A stretch of DNA of 64,000 nt from Hydractinia symbiolongicarpus (GCF_029227915.1 NC_079879.1:22460501-22524500), one strand, 5' to 3'. Positions 48,159 through 58,868 are shown, counted from the stretch's first letter. Notes: generated by a model from the letters alone, not told the origin. Numbers and translations are program-made.

Positions 48159-48205
48159 CTTTTTGATGTGAAGCAAGGATATGTTATTACAGTGTATTTG
48201 AACCT
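48159..48205 (-). other. predicted non-coding first exon of GLW2
   Basis: Donor AAAAAG|GTAAGAAC at 48,159/48,158; start estimated about 30 bp below the TATA box. The intron is 47,755-48,158 (404 bp). Donor, acceptor and TATA box are all kept in the GLW4 copy. Confidence 0.6.
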
Positions 48206-48229
48206 ACCCTCTTGCATCTAATCTCTCAT

Positions 48230-48236
48230 TTTTATA
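48230..48236 (-). promoter_or_regulatory. TATA box of GLW2
   Basis: TATAAAAATGAGAGATTAG on the minus strand, unchanged in the GLW4 copy. Confidence 0.55.
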
Positions 48237-50027
48237 TCAACAGTCTTGTTTACGAACGATGTGACGTCATGCCTCAACATCTCACCTCTGCGAGAAGAAC
48301 GTGTCTTGTTATGCAATGTCTTCGTTAAACTTTGATGTTAAGTTGTGCAATGAAACCATTCTGAAAGTGTCTCTCTTTTTGATAGGAGAATGATTTACAC
48401 GCTAAAAGAACAACAACAAAAAACAGGGGAACGAACAAAAAAATAGTTGGAAGTAACGGCTAAGGCGTCAAATGTTATTTAAAATTCATCCTTGCGGCTT
48501 TGCTTCCCAGTCACAACAAAAGCAAAATTTTGCAATTCGTCGTTTTTAATCCTGTAGCATGTGGGGAGCTTTTATATGTGGTTAAAACCTAAATAAATAA
48601 GAATAATGATAATAAGCAAAAATGCTTCCTAGTGAAAGAGCTCCAGCCAGAAAAATAATAGCATCTGGTGGAAAGGTTTTAGTGAACAGATAATATAAAG
48701 TACCACTTAGTTCCCATGCTTTTTTGTCAAAGTTCTCCCTTTACCTTATTGTACTTACACAATGTTTCAATTTTTTGGAATACAATCAGTGAAAATCTGT
48801 ACATTCTTTTTCATGTCAGGTAATACAAATTTGTACATGCGAAGCAAACCTCTTGAATCGCGCAAACCTTTTGTACTGATGCCCGTCATGGAACCGCTTA
48901 GTATTTAACAAACGACCAAAATCGTTGAAACACACGACCTTATTCGCTGTCATGTTCGAACCAGGATTAAAAACACTGACAACAGACAAAAGGATTAACT
49001 ATTTGCTATGGTGATACGAACGAGTATTAATTATTCGCTATCGTGATACGACCGAGTATTAAGAACTCGCTTATTGATAGGACCGAGTATTAAAATTGTC
49101 GTGATACGACCGAGTATTAAAATTAACCACTCGCTATCGTAATGCGACCACGGATAGAACACATATTGCTTTTTTTTAGTCAAGGCATGAAAAATCATTT
49201 TTTAGCTATGTTAAATTAGCCTTTTCCCTCCGTTTTAAGAAAATCTTACAGAACCCTAAAAAATCTCGCGTAGTATTCGAGTACAATTGTTGACATCTGG
49301 TAATTTTACTAGTTAAAATCCTAATGTCCAAATTTAATAGTTATAGCTTTCTCAAATGTTGAAATTTCACAGTTAGTGTGTCTAAGCGCTCAAATCTGAT
49401 ACTTTTCTAGATGTTATAATTCGACATCTGGCTTTTTTTACTGTCACAGGTATAGCAGGCGCTAATATAAAAAAATAGACAACTGTTTATAAACCTAAAA
49501 CCAGGCAGATGTATTTTTTTAGTGTTAAAATTTCGTAAGCTGATGTAGCAATACCGACAAAGTATCTTGAGTTCATATGCCCAGGAGGCGATGTGGTTAC
49601 CATAAAAAGATTCCGGTTTGTAATGTGACGAATTTCATTTTTACAAATTCTGGCATAAAGAGACGGGCGAGGTGATTTTTCTGGGAAAAAAGTGGGAATG
49701 CTGTGTGGGGAATTTGTTTGTGGTTTTTGTTTTCAATAGTTTTTGATAAGATTTTCACAATGAATGGGAAGTTAAGATTTGAGTAAGGGTAGTTAGCTAA
49801 GGGCACTGGAAGCACAAATTTAAAACAGCTATGATGTAGCTAGCTGTCATAATTCTTCTATATATTTTATGTGATAAAATTTCCAACAGGGAAAAAGTAT
49901 TTCAACAGACAGGTTTCCTAGATTTTTTCCCAAAGCTTCAAAATTAAAGTCCATATTTTGAAGATATTTTTTATGATAATAATTACCTGGGTACTAACTT
50001 GCGGTTCATAAAAAACTACATTTCGCC
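48237..50027. other. upstream spacer of GLW2 with short imperfect repeats
   Basis: No gene seen. At 49,005-49,150 a motif of the form CGCTATCGTGATACGACCGA then GTATTAA recurs four or five times at 30-40 bp intervals, and the same cluster is at 60,135-60,290 in copy 2. It could be an upstream regulatory cluster or a small satellite. Confidence 0.4.
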
Positions 50028-50117
50028 AACCTCGTCCCTACGGAATTTTGTATCTTTTCTGACATCAGGACGGCGCCATCCTGTTATAAAAAAAACAGGC
50101 GCTGGGAGCGAGGTTAA
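50028..50117. mobile_element. CAACCTCG-family MITE
   Basis: Ends CCAACCTCGTCCCTACGG and GGCGCTGGGAGCGAGGTTAA are inverted, about 90 bp. The equivalent place in copy 2 (61,171 onward) keeps the left end but has lost the right end. Confidence 0.6.
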
Positions 50118-50526
50118 CAATTGACAATCCTTGATATGATTTTGTGCGTCAGCGTTCTATTTTCTTGTTTGTAGGATCGCCCTTTTTTCATTCTGATATA
50201 GAGTTTTATATAAATTATAATTTATTATTTTTTTTTATGCCTTTCGCGCGTATTACTTTTTGCGAATGGAATCTCAAATATTGTTTTGCGGCTACATAAT
50301 TTCAGGGATTTGAAAAAAAAAACAACCGCTAAACTGCATTTTTATTTACTACGATCATGCTATTTATGTCGTACGTGCTTTTTTTCGTAAATGTGCGTTA
50401 TATCTACAGTACCCACCGCCTTTCTCTCAAAATGTTTCATCCATTTAAAAGTGACATGTTTTCTTAAGCATTTTGACCTTCGTGTTTTATTTTTATTATC
50501 ATAAATTTTTTTTTAATTTATCTTTA

Positions 50527-50806
50527 GGGGCCATTTAATAATTGAGTAACACCCAAATTCGCCATTTTTTACCACTTTACACCTCTTGTAACGCATCGTA
50601 ACAAATCTAGTACCACCCACCCACAAATCCCCTTGTTATGTAACATCAATTCATTTTCTATAGTACCAAAAACCTTCATGTAACAGATAATCAGGCAAAC
50701 TAATTCTTGTTTTTAAAAAAAGATATAGCTGACAGATCCATTTTCGTAACACTTCGTAACGAAAATGATCATACCTTTCAGGCGTTACGTAATTATTGAA
50801 TGGTTT
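50527..50806. mobile_element. 280-bp MITE (GGGGCCATT family), copy 1
   Basis: Inverted ends GGGGCCATTTAATAATTGAG and, reverse-complemented right end, GAAACCATTCAATAATTACG, both continuing with TAAC. The interior repeats the words GTAAC and GTTAC many times. No coding capacity. It is at the same site in the duplicated segment (61,617-61,897), so it inserted before the duplication. Confidence 0.6.
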
Positions 50807-51174
50807 CTACTTTATTCCGTTTTTATGATAATCTTATTTATTTTAATGTTTGATAATTTCTTAAGCTGAATTTCCACTCAACAGCAGTACTTAAATTTGA
50901 TTGGTTATCTGCTAATTATTTATTTTCTGTCTTTTGTTTCAACGTTTAGCTTAAATCGAATTGGATAGGCTTATTGGCCAATAAGATTTTAGAAATAACA
51001 ATTTTCCGTTCCTATCCGTTCCATCTTTTTTTACACCTTACAAGTAGCAGTTCAATAAGGTTTTACTTGGTTTTATTTTATAGCATTTTTTTATAAATAA
51101 ATGTTACAAATACAACAAAATGAAATCTTTCTCGTTTTGTTTCTCGCCATCAGGTTGGCAATGTTTCTTCAGTA

Positions 51175-51243
51175 GAGATGGTGCAGTGGTAGCGCATTCG
51201 GTTTGTAATCATAAGGACTCCGCGCCCTGTTTGGTGCCATCTC
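51175..51243 (+). tRNA. tRNA-like sequence, copy 1 (probably not functional)
   Basis: A perfect 7-bp acceptor stem GAGATGG/CCATCTC encloses 69 nt. TGGTGCAGTGG matches the A-box consensus; the D arm is TGC...GCA; a seven-base anticodon-like loop TTTGTAA would read TGT. A 5-bp T stem GCGCC/GGTGC is present, but its loop lacks the TTC motif and the anticodon stem pairs poorly. It reads as an old tRNA-derived sequence. The identical copy is at 62,266. Confidence 0.45.
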
Positions 51244-51571
51244 CTGACCGCTCATCCAGTTTTGTGGCAGGCAAGCAGGTTGGAGCAGTTCTATACGTAT
51301 CTCTAGTGGTAATGTATAATAGTAACAGTCGGGAGGAGGTAGAGTCAGCTGCTAGTATGGAATTTTCAAGAACATTAAAACTTCCCGTTACTTACTGACT
51401 TACCTAATTTTTCTGACTTACCTAAGTTTTTGGCATTGTACGGGCTAATTTTATACTACGTTCACGTAATTTGAAATTTATTACTTATTACATTAGGATA
51501 TTTGGTAGATTCGTACGGCTTTCTCTAATTCAATGATGTAATCGTAATCTCGGTTTCAAAATGAGACCTGT

Positions 51572-51861
51572 ATGGACAGAATTGTAAACAAGGTGGCGGC
51601 AAGCGAGGTGGATTTGCAAACTCTGCAAGTTATCAAGAATCCTGACAAAATTAGAAACATTTCTGAAACCCCCATGAAAAAAATATTCGTAAATTGTTGT
51701 TACAAAATATAGATGTTGATGTTGAAGTAAAATTGAACGCTGCAGAAGAATTATCTTGGGGTAAATCCTTGGATTTCTTGCCATTATATACTAGACGAGA
51801 AATTGATCAACATGTCAGCAAATGTGGTAAATTAAAGAAACAGTTGACTTTGGAGTATTGA
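51572..51861 (+). pseudogene. transposon second reading frame, broken, copy 1
   Basis: Begins MDRIVNKVAASEVDLQTL, and after a frameshift near 51,690 continues with ELSWGKSLDFLPLYTRREID and CGKLKKQL before a stop. It is convergent to, and overlaps by about 45 bp, the end of the THAP/HTH transposase relic. I do not recognise the family. The same frame is at 62,663-62,930, where a 19-bp deletion removes part of the end. Confidence 0.45.
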
Positions 51862-52790
51862 ACAGCCATGATGTGAATGTCAATGAAAACCCTAGTCTAA
51901 ACCATGTTAAGAACATAAACAGTTGATCAATAGCCGCCATTTTAGGTCTCGGACTAGGCTTGCACTCAGGTGTAAGAAACGAAGGAGATGACAATAAATC
52001 TTCTGCCAAATTTTCTACAATTTTTTTACTCTCTGGGCAGTGATACTTAATGTTCTCACAAGCTAAGCCTGGATACAAATAATTAAACAATATCTCAAAC
52101 TTTTCTTTCTTCAATCCAGTGAATGATTTGAAAAGATTGCTGTTGTCTTGATGTTATCATAAGTAAACAATCGACTTTTTAAATTTTTGTTTATTAATTT
52201 CAACTCTTCATTTTCCAATGTCAGTTGCTTGCATTTCTCATTGCATAAATTTAATTTTTGTTCCATTAATATTTTTTCTGAACTCAGTGTGTCACAGTTT
52301 GTACATTTTTCCTCTGCATCTATTGTTAAAATATCTTGGCCATCATGGTCATCATCCAAATCTTTATTTTCACTGTCAGTGGCTGAGAATAATTTCAAAC
52401 GCTTACATGGGGATTTCTTGTCTTTTTCATTTGTGGCGTTTTAAATGAAAATACACTAGCAATTGCTCCTGGTTTTAATGTCTTTATTCCTCTTCTAAGA
52501 CTAACTCGAATTTCCTCTGGTTTGAAATGAAATTCACAGACTTTGGTGTACTTATTAATTTGAAAATTATCAGCACCGCCTCTTTTTGTATATTTGTAAA
52601 TTTCTTTGCACCAAGCTCTGGGTAGTTTGTGCTTGGTGTCTTCATTTGGAAATCAAAACAGTCCGATATTTGTCTTTTGTTTCTTTTTATTGTAGGAAGA
52701 ACTTTTGCATTCTGGAACACAGCAATACATAGAACGTCCTCCAGATATCGCTATTTCAGGAACAGTTGTTTACGAAGTGGAACAAGACAT
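51815..52790 (-). pseudogene. THAP-type PIF/Harbinger-like transposase relic, copy 1
   Basis: Three pieces in different frames: the THAP module at the 5' end (start ATG 52,790), a coiled, charged middle (52,111-52,398, with CTNCDTLSSEKI) and a helix-turn-helix of the kind that precedes the DDE domain in Harbinger-like transposases (IDQLFMFLTWFRLGF, TSWLFNTPKSTVS). Codon 46 of the THAP module is TGA (52,653-52,655), where copy 2 has glycine. The DDE catalytic domain is absent. The frame breaks between the three pieces are shared with copy 2. Confidence 0.7.
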
Positions 52791-52929
52791 TTTTTTTTCC
52801 TGTTGTGGCTTGTAAACAAGTTCAACTTTAAAAAATACAGCTATCACGTACTGTCGCTGCGCTGTTGTTTTTGTTGTGTCCATACGGGACTCGTTATGAA
52901 TTCGACGTAATGATTCCATCATGGAATTA

Positions 52930-53533
52930 GGGAAAGCCGTATTGCTGTTGAAATCAGCATGGTTATTTTTCGCCGTTTTTAGGGCTTTTTAAACCCGTGG
53001 ATGATTCTTTACAGCAGAAAATGCGATTAGTGCAATTTTAACGCAGCTGACCTAATCTAAACATCCAGAAAGGCAGCAGAATTTGCGAGTTGTTGCTGTT
53101 TGCAACTTTACAAAATGATTAAAAATGTGTCATGGCCACAATAAGGTGGCAAAAGGATATTAAGCGTTGTGCTGAAATTAAAAACAAAACATAAGAAAAC
53201 TGGGATGCATAAAATAAAATCACAGCTATGGGTTGCCACTTTTTTAAATGAGTAATTCTAAATATTTGATGCAGGGGTGTCTGTTACGGCCACTTTCTTT
53301 TTCTTTTTCGTAAATCAACGAGAAGAATTAACATCAAATATATTGTCTTCTATTCAAAAAAAGATACAATATTGTGTTTTTAACACGTAATAGAGATTTT
53401 TATACCAATTCTGAAGTACCAGAGACTTTAAAAAAATAAGTTATAGCTACCTAGAAAATTAAATAAAAATAAAAATTAAGAAAATGTATGTCAATACTAA
53501 GTATGAGAGTATACAATAAAATTGTAACTGTCT
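52930..53533. other. spacer, no gene seen
   Basis: AT-rich DNA right of the homology with copy 2 that is visible in this window. No recognisable feature. Confidence 0.35.
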
Positions 53534-53806
53534 TTAAGTATAGAATGTACGTTTTCCCCATAAACCTTTTGCAACTTTTGGACGCTTTTGTTTCCTAACT
53601 TCGTACAACACAACATATTTGATAAACTTTTTCAGATTTTTATTATCTAGATTATTCTTTGCTTTCACCTCCATAGTTTTGTGTTTAAACATCAAATGAA
53701 GTGGTGTTAACTCATCTTGTGCCCCCTCTCCAAGACGCATTGAGTGAATTGATAAACAGTTCTTTAGAATAAGTGCGAATAAAGATATCCAGTGAAATGA
53801 TAACAT
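53534..53806 (-). CDS. GLWamide-like neuropeptide precursor GLW3
   Basis: 90 codons, the most diverged member. Signal peptide about residues 1-22 (ISLFALILKNCLSI), then HSMRLGEGAQDEL, a lysine-rich middle, and RKQKRPKVAKGLWGKRTFYT at the end. KR at 74-75 and KR at 85-86 flank an eight-residue segment ending KGLW followed by glycine, a classic amidated-peptide layout with both processing sites present. The proline after the first KR is unusual for furin-type cleavage but fits the N-terminal proline seen in some protected neuropeptides. The coding exon starts at 53,812 after TTTTCTAG. An upstream donor CAG|GTAAGCG at 54,239 is plausible; a second, weaker donor lies near 54,050. Confidence 0.65.
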   Translation of the reverse strand: MLSFHWISLFALILKNCLSIHSMRLGEGAQDELTPLHLMFKHKTMEVKAKNNLDNKNLKKFIKYVVLYEVRKQKRPKVAKGLWGKRTFYT

Positions 53807-54237
53807 TTTTGTCTAGAAAAACAATTCTTTTACTACATACAACTTCTTTGTGATAATAACAGAATGCAAATATTATTGACAGTTATAAAATTTTTTTACA
53901 ATTAATCAATTTTTTTTTCTTTTTATAAGAAGTACTTTTAGCCCATTAGTACTAGACCGCTAAAATTGGGGAAACTTTCAGAAATCTAAAAAAGTGAAAG
54001 AAAAAGTATAAAGAAAAGCTCTATTCCCTACAAAAACGATAGAAAGGCTACCTGTTTCTCTTCCCTGCCTTCGCTATTGCCCTGTATTTTCTTTTTTTTT
54101 TACGCTCTCCCTTCTCTCATAAAAAATATCAAAAATGAGAAAATGATGAGTTTAGCTCACTAAACTAACAAAAATGTATACTTCTTTAAGGCGATTAAAA
54201 ACCTAGAAAAAGTTCGTTTAAAATTTTTTAGCGCTTA

Positions 54238-54244
54238 CCTGTAG
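54238..54244 (-). promoter_or_regulatory. predicted splice donor of GLW3 first exon
   Basis: ACAG|GTAAGCG on the minus strand, a near-perfect donor, would give a 426-bp intron (53,813-54,238), close to the 404-bp intron of GLW2. No TATA box is evident between it and the 14-bp minisatellite. Confidence 0.4.
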
Positions 54245-54387
54245 CTACAATCGTGGACAAAAATATTGAGACTAAGGCAGTTTTTTTGAAAATTTGCACA
54301 TTCTTTAGCACGCCCGCACACCGACATAATTCACGTCGGGGATCACGAAGGCCCCGAAATTCGTGAATAATGGCCTTGCTGACCTTC

Positions 54388-54662
54388 GACAAGCGAACGT
54401 CGACAAGCGAACGTCGACAAGCGAACGTCGACAAGCGAACGTCGACAAGCGAACGTCGACAAGCGAACGTCAACAAGCGAACGTCGACAAGCGAACGTCG
54501 ACAAGCGAACGTCGACAAGCGAACGTCGACAAGCGAACGTCGACAAGCGAACGTCGACAAGCGAACGTCGACAAGCGAACGTCGACAAGCGAACGTCGAC
54601 AAGCGAACGTCGACAAGCGAACGTCGACAAGCGAACGTCGACAAGCGAACGTCGACAAGCGA
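54388..54662. repeat. 14-bp minisatellite, about 19.6 copies
   Basis: Unit GACAAGCGAACGTC, almost perfectly repeated with one G-to-A variant near 54,472. Each unit has three CpGs, so the block is a CpG-dense island in AT-rich DNA. It is followed by two copies of an 18-bp unit GACAAGTTCAAGATGTGT. All six frames read open across it because the unit lacks stops; the resulting 70-200-codon frames are artefacts. It lies about 150 bp upstream of the predicted GLW3 donor. Confidence 0.9.
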
Positions 54663-54699
54663 GACAAGTTCAAGATGTGTGACAAGTTCAAGATGTGTG

Positions 54700-55499
54700 A
54701 ATCTAATATAGAATGAGCCTACGCAATTACTTGTGGTGGCGAACTTCGAACTTCGTTGTGTTGTCCCAACATATTGTGACCACGATTGTAGCCTGTAATT
54801 TTGTTCAATCAAGAACTTATGAGGGTGGTAATACAATTTTAAAATTTATACATGTTGGTAACAAAAAGATAGCGGACAAAATAATAGAATTTATTTTTAG
54901 GGAGTCTGGGAGGCTGGAGTAAGCCAAAGCGAGTTATTTACTTTCCGTTATTCTTTAAGATAAGCAATAGAAATTTGTATAAATAGGTATTGGATAACGT
55001 GGCGTTTGTTTCTTCAATATATCTTTTTAATGAAATATAAAATAAATGTGATTTATTGCTTGTACAATAACAGGCTAGCTTGTGATAATTACATTGTCTG
55101 ATAACGTTTCGCAGGCTAAACCCGGGACATCATTTATTTATTTCATCGTCAACAGCGGACTTCAGAATATAGGTTATTTGGTCAGATCCAAAATCTGGAA
55201 TTGTACCAATTTTTGCTACGTCGTCACGCCCAAATTTCCCATCATTTCAACATTCGGATCAATCATGGAAGCATTTTTTTTAAAAATTTATCGCAGACAT
55301 TGTAAAAAGTGCAGCTATCTCATCTTCGACGTTGTTTTAGCCTGTAGTCCTGCCTACCGGCTGCAGAGTATTAGCCAAGCAATGCTATTTTGGCAATTTC
55401 GAGAAGCAGCCGAAATGCAGACATTTTCGCAAGTATGTCCAGGGTTAGAGACACAACACGTGATTAAGTAGTCCACCATATTATTCGAACACGTCTGGA
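54700..55499. other. spacer, no supported gene
   Basis: A 129-codon plus frame (55,082-55,471) shows no signal peptide, motif or family resemblance and no paralogue in the window, so it is not called. Confidence 0.3.
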
Positions 55500-55588
55500 A
55501 CAAACTCGTCCACACGCCTCTTTAGGTTTTTATATTAGGAAAAAACCGTCCCAATAAAAAACCTAAAAAGCCCTGGTGACGAGGTTAC
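55500..55588. mobile_element. CAACCTCG-family MITE, diverged
   Basis: AACTCGTCCACACGC with inner TTTAGGTTTTTAT faces ATAAAAAACCTAAAAAG with GCCCTGGTGACGAGGTT, giving an imperfect foldback. Confidence 0.5.
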
Positions 55589-55841
55589 GTGTGTTAATTA
55601 AAAGTAGTAATATATTTATTTCTAAACTGCAGGTAAAAAATAGCATTTGGTAAACAGCTACTTGCTTGCAGGCTAAAATATTTTCGCACCTACTATCTTT
55701 TAGCAAGAAACAAATTTTAACTGAAAATAATTCCCTCAACACACATTTACTTGTCTCCTCAGATTTCGCTTTAAGAATATAGCTGTTGCGAATACGATTC
55801 TAATGCCAAGAAAAAAACTCAATCTTGGCATTTAGTGTCAC

Positions 55842-55928
55842 CAGTAGGAGGGAGGAGGACGAAAGGGGCGGAAGGAAGGGGAACGGAGGGTGGGGGCGGA
55901 GAGTGGACAGAGGAAGGAGGATGGATAA
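55842..55928. repeat. G-rich polypurine tract
   Basis: About 85 bp of almost pure purine on the plus strand with many runs of three or more G (for example GGGTGGGGGCGG), unusual in this AT-rich region. It could form a G-quadruplex or triplex; no gene function assigned. Confidence 0.6.
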
Positions 55929-58400
55929 TGACATCGTTCCCTAGATTTTATGAAGTTTACATTCACGTTTTTAGGTAAGAGATATCGACACATAGACAAT
56001 AACGTCGTTAGAACAGTAAACACATGGGTTTAAAACAGTGTAAGAATGAAATAAACTAACGTTCAGAAGCTTGGTAACTATGTTACACTCATTATTTTGG
56101 CAGAATAACTGCAGTGTTTGAGATTTTAGAAAACGTTCTGAAAATGTCTGCATATTAGCGTTTAAAATCAAATCAAGTAAAACATTCTCTAGATAAGCCA
56201 TTCGCACTTCTTCTCTGAAATAAAATAAGCTCTTTATAGAGGGCAACTCTATACAACCGAAAATTTTCTCGGAACAGAATGAAATGACAATACTCATAAC
56301 AAAACTTCTATATGGCAGACATTTTTAAACCATATACTTAACTACATTGTACAACATTTCAATGTCTAAATTTCCAATACCGCTTAAATCTGACCTTCCA
56401 TAGGCCTTATTTTCTAATTCACTGTGCTCAACCGAAAATAGCTTTGCCTATTTTCTAATTGCCTATTTTTTGCCTATTTTTGAGACAGGGAAGACTCAAC
56501 AACTTCGACTATGGCATGTGAGCGCTTTCATGCCTTGCACGACCCTTAAAAACCTAAAACCACGTGACCTGCCTTGGCCATACAAACAAAAATGAATTCA
56601 AATATAACGAATTCTTTCAAGAAGTTTGTGTAATTTTTTTTTTTTTACTTTTTCAAATGAATATTCACAACATAGTTTTTAGGTTCTTTCTTTTTCTGGA
56701 ATTAGCCTGTTGACATTTTGAGATTGCTCAAGGACAGGTTTTTGTAGCAATTTTATCTAATTTGAGATGAACCTCTACATGGCAGAGAGCTCTTTAAATA
56801 AGATCCCGATGGTGTCTGTTATATGTCTTGTTTTAAACGTGTGAATCACAACTACATCCTACCATTTTTTCAAAGTGCATTTTTTATTTTATTTTGTTAC
56901 TTTCCCTTAAACATTTACGCTACCAGACATATGCACTAGCCAACAAGGCATATGATAGAAGGGTTTGGTAGCGAAGTTTATTTCGACATTTTCCGGTCAC
57001 GAAACAGCAAATACACACAATAAAAATTATACAAAACCGTAAACAATATTGCAAAGTAAGTTTTTAAGCATACGTGCGCTCGAGTTTAAAAACACGTTTT
57101 ATAAGTTACACTTACGTTACATAAATTACTTCGTTTTAACACATGAATGTAATATTCATTTTAATTCAATCTCTAACAGAAACAGAAGCACATTCCAAAA
57201 CTAATTCATTTGTATCTCACACCCTTTTTAAAAACTTTAAAATACGTCCTTTGTTCTTTCAAGTCTACGGAGAAAAACATGACAGACTAAAAGTAAGCAA
57301 GACTAAAAGTAAGCAAGACTAATCGTCCATTTTAGTCTCTTTGTTGCATTTGCGCGTACAACTTTCGCGCGTACAACTTTCGCGCGTGTAACTTTTATTA
57401 AGTAATAATTGAGTCTAATTTCGCATGAATTAGCTTTCGAGTCAAACTTTGCCACAGAAGATGATTTTCTTTACTTTAGCCTTGCCTATTTTACAGTAAT
57501 TTTCGTGCTTTTAATTTTTGCGCATACTCTTTTGTTTTTTATCCAACCAAGTCGTTGACATTCCTTTTAATAAGGTTTCATTAACTTTTTTTGCCAGCTT
57601 TCACAGTTCTTGAAAAAAAGAAGGGAATTTGCCTTTATTTTGTATGGCCTTTGTGAGACAAGCACATTTTTTTCTTACAACCTCTTATTACAGCCTCGAC
57701 GTTACATATGGCATATTTTATCGATAACTCTCGGTCCCATGTATGCTGGACAAGTTGTAAAAAAAATCAATAAAGATACTTTCGTCACAACCCTAAGTCT
57801 ATAAAAGCGTTTTTACAATAATTTTAACGTTGATATTTTATCTTCATTGCTTTTCCATCCCCTCTGCTAAACATGCTTGAAGTTTTTTTAGGTGTGCAGC
57901 TTTTAAAGTTTCATCTGCGACTCGTGTTAATGTGTCATGTTATCTGTATGACTTCTAAACACGTTTTGGAAAATGACTGTTACAATGACCATTTAACAAT
58001 ATATGTCACGGAGACTTTATTGGATACTTACAGTTCAAATGGAATCCAGAGAATTCAAACGATATAAAATTAATCATATTTCAGTTAACATGTCATTTTT
58101 CAGTCCTTCTAGAAATTTGAAGAAATTTTACAGCATCAATGGCAGAACTGAAATTTTGTATATATGTAGTTAGTTTTTAAATGACTATCCTGTAAAAAAT
58201 ACTCGTTTTTAATAAATAAATAATATTTAACGACTATAAAATCGTGTTCCTCTTTGTTCAGTAATCTCTATGTTAGGCCTTCTAAACATCTGCAAACAAT
58301 GTTCAACACCCATTCTATGTAAAGCATGCTCTGTCACAGACTTCATTTCATTTCAGCGGCTTTAAAATCAACGACAAGTTTTTAGGGCGGTAAATTTAAA
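55929..58400. other. spacer between GLW3 and GLW4, no gene seen
   Basis: AT-rich. Short tandem repeats at 57,280-57,320 (ACTAAAAGTAAGCAAG-type) and 57,350-57,395 (three copies of TTTCGCGCGTACAAC-type). Frames are 108 codons or shorter without recognisable features. Confidence 0.4.
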
Positions 58401-58586
58401 GAGCAAATTTACAATATTGAGCTTTGGTGACATCCCTCTTTGGTATGTAGATGTTTTGCATAAAAGAGGTCTGGAAGCGAAGGTGCTTTACTTCAATGAA
58501 AGGCAAGTAAAAATATTAAAATGAAATATATTTTTAAGAAGTAAATAAAGAAATACATTAAAACTGTCCAGGTTTTGCTAGTCAAC

Positions 58587-58868
58587 TTAAAAGAAGGAAC
58601 GTTTTCCCCACAATCCTTTAAACTCGTTCAATTCAGCTTTTTTACCGCTTGATTTTAGAAGTTTTAACAATTTCTTTCTTTCCTTTATGGCTTGAATGTC
58701 TTTCTCTATATTTTCTGGGGTTTTGTATTGTGGCGTTGCATCTTGACTGCGCATGTCCGATAGACTTAAATAAACGTTGTCCTGTGACACTCCTGATATA
58801 CGCATCGACTCAACTGCAAAAGTGCAAAGGATCAAGAATGTGGCAATGTAGAAGTTCAAAGGCTTCAT
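58587..58868 (-). CDS. GLWamide-like neuropeptide precursor GLW4
   Basis: 93 codons, duplicate of GLW2. Signal peptide about residues 1-21 (FYIATFLILCTFAV), then SMRISGVSQDNVYL, the helical middle (IEKDIQAIKERKKLLKLL), and GKKAELNEFKGLWGKRSFF at the end. Cleavage at KK (76-77) and KR (89-90) would release a ten-residue peptide ending KGLW, amidated from Gly88. The coding exon starts at 58,874 after TTTTTTTAG. Compared with GLW2 it lacks two residues after DMRS, one isoleucine and the last glycine, all in-frame changes, which argues that both are under selection as proteins. An alternative reading is that the conserved end is recognised uncut. Confidence 0.7.
   Translation of the reverse strand: MKPLNFYIATFLILCTFAVESMRISGVSQDNVYLSLSDMRSQDATPQYKTPENIEKDIQAIKERKKLLKLLKSSGKKAELNEFKGLWGKRSFF

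Larger units (their letters stand above)
47267..52929. repeat. segmental duplication, copy 1 (partner 58,401-64,000)
   Basis: Homology starts abruptly at GAGCAAATTTACAATATTGA in both copies (47,267 and 58,401) and continues to the right edge of the window. Order and orientation are the same: GLW gene, short repeats, MITEs, tRNA-like sequence, THAP transposon relic. Since copy 2 starts where the sequence after copy 1 ends, the simplest model is a direct tandem duplication with a unit of about 11,134 bp. Confidence 0.85.

Noticed and set aside
51120-51398. 92-codon frame repeated at 62,211
   Set aside because: It is duplicated only because of the 11-kb segment, it contains the tRNA-like sequence, and it lacks any protein feature.
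54388-54662. CRISPR-like array
   Set aside because: It is an uninterrupted tandem repeat with no spacers, in a eukaryotic context.
54228-54836. Frames of 70-200 codons on both strands over the 14-bp repeat
   Set aside because: They are produced by a stop-free 14-bp unit read in every frame; the flanks give no gene structure.
55082-55471. 129-codon plus frame
   Set aside because: No motif, no paralogue and no start or splice context; length alone is weak evidence.
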